From Candidatus Poseidoniaceae archaeon (GTDB lineage: Archaea > Thermoplasmatota > Poseidoniia > Poseidoniales > Poseidoniaceae): a stretch of 6,821 bases of DNA. Position numbers and translations under genes: made by a program. This document shows, piece by piece, positions 5,991-6,821 of this stretch (position 1 is its first letter; the number at the start of each line of letters is the position of its first letter). Location of the stretch: positions 1-6,821 of the forward strand of contig JALRLN010000069.1 in NCBI GenBank assembly GCA_023254445.1, in the 5' to 3' direction. The notes below the pieces were generated by a model that saw only the letters and a list, made by a program, of their open reading frames with translations, made no database searches and had not been told where the DNA came from.

Positions 5991-6821
5991 CTGGCCAATT
6001 CCAACCCGGTCACAACTCCAACCAAAAAATTCAACCCTCTCCCCGCTCTTGCCATCCTCGCCGCCATCGCACTTGTGACCCTTGGTTTCCTGCCTTTTTT
6101 GAAATCTCCAAAAATTACCACCTCCACTCCAAAAATTACATCTCCCAATTGGGACGAGGTGATCCTTAGCGGCCATCAAGGCGAGGTCACTTGCTCCCAC
6201 TTCTCAACCGATGGCAAAATTGCGATAACCGGATCCAATGACAAGCAGGCGATCGTTTGGGATACCCTGAATAAAACTGAAAAATTCAAACTGAAGCAAC
6301 ACACCGCAAGTGTCACCGCTGTCGCAATCTCCCATGATGGCTCGATGGCTTTGACAGGTGGCGACTTCCTCGACAACATGATTGTTCTCTGGGACCTTAA
6401 AAATGGAACAAAAATCAGGGAGTTGAAAGGCCATGAGCATCGCATCCGGGGATTGCACTTCCTTCCCGATGGCAAGAGGGCGATTTCCTGCAGCTTTGAT
6501 TGCACCGCGCGGTTATGGGACCTGGACACAGGCAAGCAAATACAATTCTTCGAAAAGATGGACACCTATGATCCCAAAAACCTCAGGTTTGGTTCACCCA
6601 ACCAGGTCTGGCATATGGATGTTTCCGAGGATGGCAAAACCATGGTTTGCTGCATGAGGGATGGCAGGATCTGCGTGCATGATGTTGAATCGGGAAAAAG
6701 AAAAAATACCCTCAACGGCCCGGACCAGTTTTACAAGGCTTTATCCATAAACCAGGATGCCAGCATCGCAAGAACTGCGTTTGGCGGCCAGATGCTTGGA
6801 ATGAAGGACCCATATGACTTA
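5949..6821 (+). CDS. Membrane-anchored WD40 protein, likely C-terminal part of Ser/Thr kinase-WD40 fusion (both ends missing)
   Basis: The frame is open to the last base of the window, giving at least 291 residues. Numbering from 5949: residues 2-13 (RWNSCSEFINQI) resemble the end of a bacterial Hanks-type Ser/Thr kinase domain (subdomain XI, R-(W/F/Y)-x-S-x-x-E-F). A Pro/Thr/Lys linker follows, then a transmembrane helix at about 33-51 and a Thr/Pro/Lys-rich spacer. WD40 repeats start at about residue 73 (LSGHQGEV). The repeat-closing positions are IVWD (W104), VLWD (W148), RLWD (W190) and a degenerate VHD (H244), and a fifth repeat is cut by the window. Repeat starts LSGH, LKQH and LKGH are typical. 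The kinase would be cytoplasmic and the propeller extracytoplasmic, probably a sensing or binding scaffold. There is no ATG, GTG or TTG in frame from 5940 until a GTG at 6075 inside the membrane helix, so the true start is missing. The upstream in-frame ATGs (5850-5876) lie in the shadow of the minus-strand gene. The style suggests Planctomycetes-Verrucomicrobia-type bacteria (inference). Confidence 0.8.

Noticed and set aside
5978..6148. Upstream extension of the minus-strand SRPBCC-like gene to 200 residues
   Set aside because: The added part lies in low-GC DNA opposite the membrane helix and linker of the WD40 protein and has no domain-like character.
5597..6169. Plus-strand open frame of 190 residues crossing the junction
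   Set aside because: It is antisense to the small minus-strand gene and in a different frame from the WD40 protein, and it ends just as the WD repeats begin.

Overview
The window reads as two unrelated pieces of DNA joined near base 5940-5980. Bases 1 to about 5940 are very GC-rich (42 of 60 bases are G or C in 5881-5940) and look archaeal. The best guess is a Poseidoniales/Marine Group II or related Thermoplasmatota genome. The reasons are a CDIN1/TPD-type nuclease, a giant secreted Ig-like protein with one C-terminal membrane anchor, and a short cytoplasmic tail with a Tyr/Phe-rich motif that I associate with that group. This assignment is inference, not proof. From about 5950 to the end the GC content drops (31 of 60 in 5941-6000, 25 of 60 in 6101-6160). 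The single open frame there encodes a bacterial-style (PVC-like) membrane-anchored WD40 protein, probably the C-terminal half of a Ser/Thr kinase-WD40 fusion.

Layout. (1) 1-159, plus strand: C-terminal 52 residues of an unidentified protein. (2) 143-1330, minus strand: a PD-(D/E)XK nuclease-fold protein of the TPD family (homologue of human C15orf41/CDIN1), preceded by a 68-residue Arg/Gly-rich disordered tail. Its 3' end overlaps gene 1 by 17 bases. (3) 1331-1432: a compact divergent promoter region with a strong Shine-Dalgarno for the next gene. (4) 1433-5545, plus strand: a 1370-residue surface protein with signal peptide, four glycine-rich beta-solenoid-like repeats, a series of beta-sandwich/Ig-like domains, four local cysteine pairs, about 16 N-glycosylation sequons, one transmembrane helix and a 70-residue tail. 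(5) 5546-5977, minus strand: a small protein resembling the SRPBCC (START-like) fold, convergent with gene 4 with no gap, the two stop codons forming TGATCA. Its start lies in the junction zone. (6) about 5949-6821, plus strand: the WD40 protein, without a usable start codon and running off the window.

The genes do not form an obvious pathway. The first five alternate in strand and share no operon. The most notable points are the RGG-tailed archaeal CDIN1 homologue, the solenoid-plus-Ig architecture of the surface protein, and the abrupt junction, which is most simply explained as a chimeric assembly join that cut off the kinase half of the WD40 protein. No RNA genes, mobile elements or CRISPR arrays are visible.
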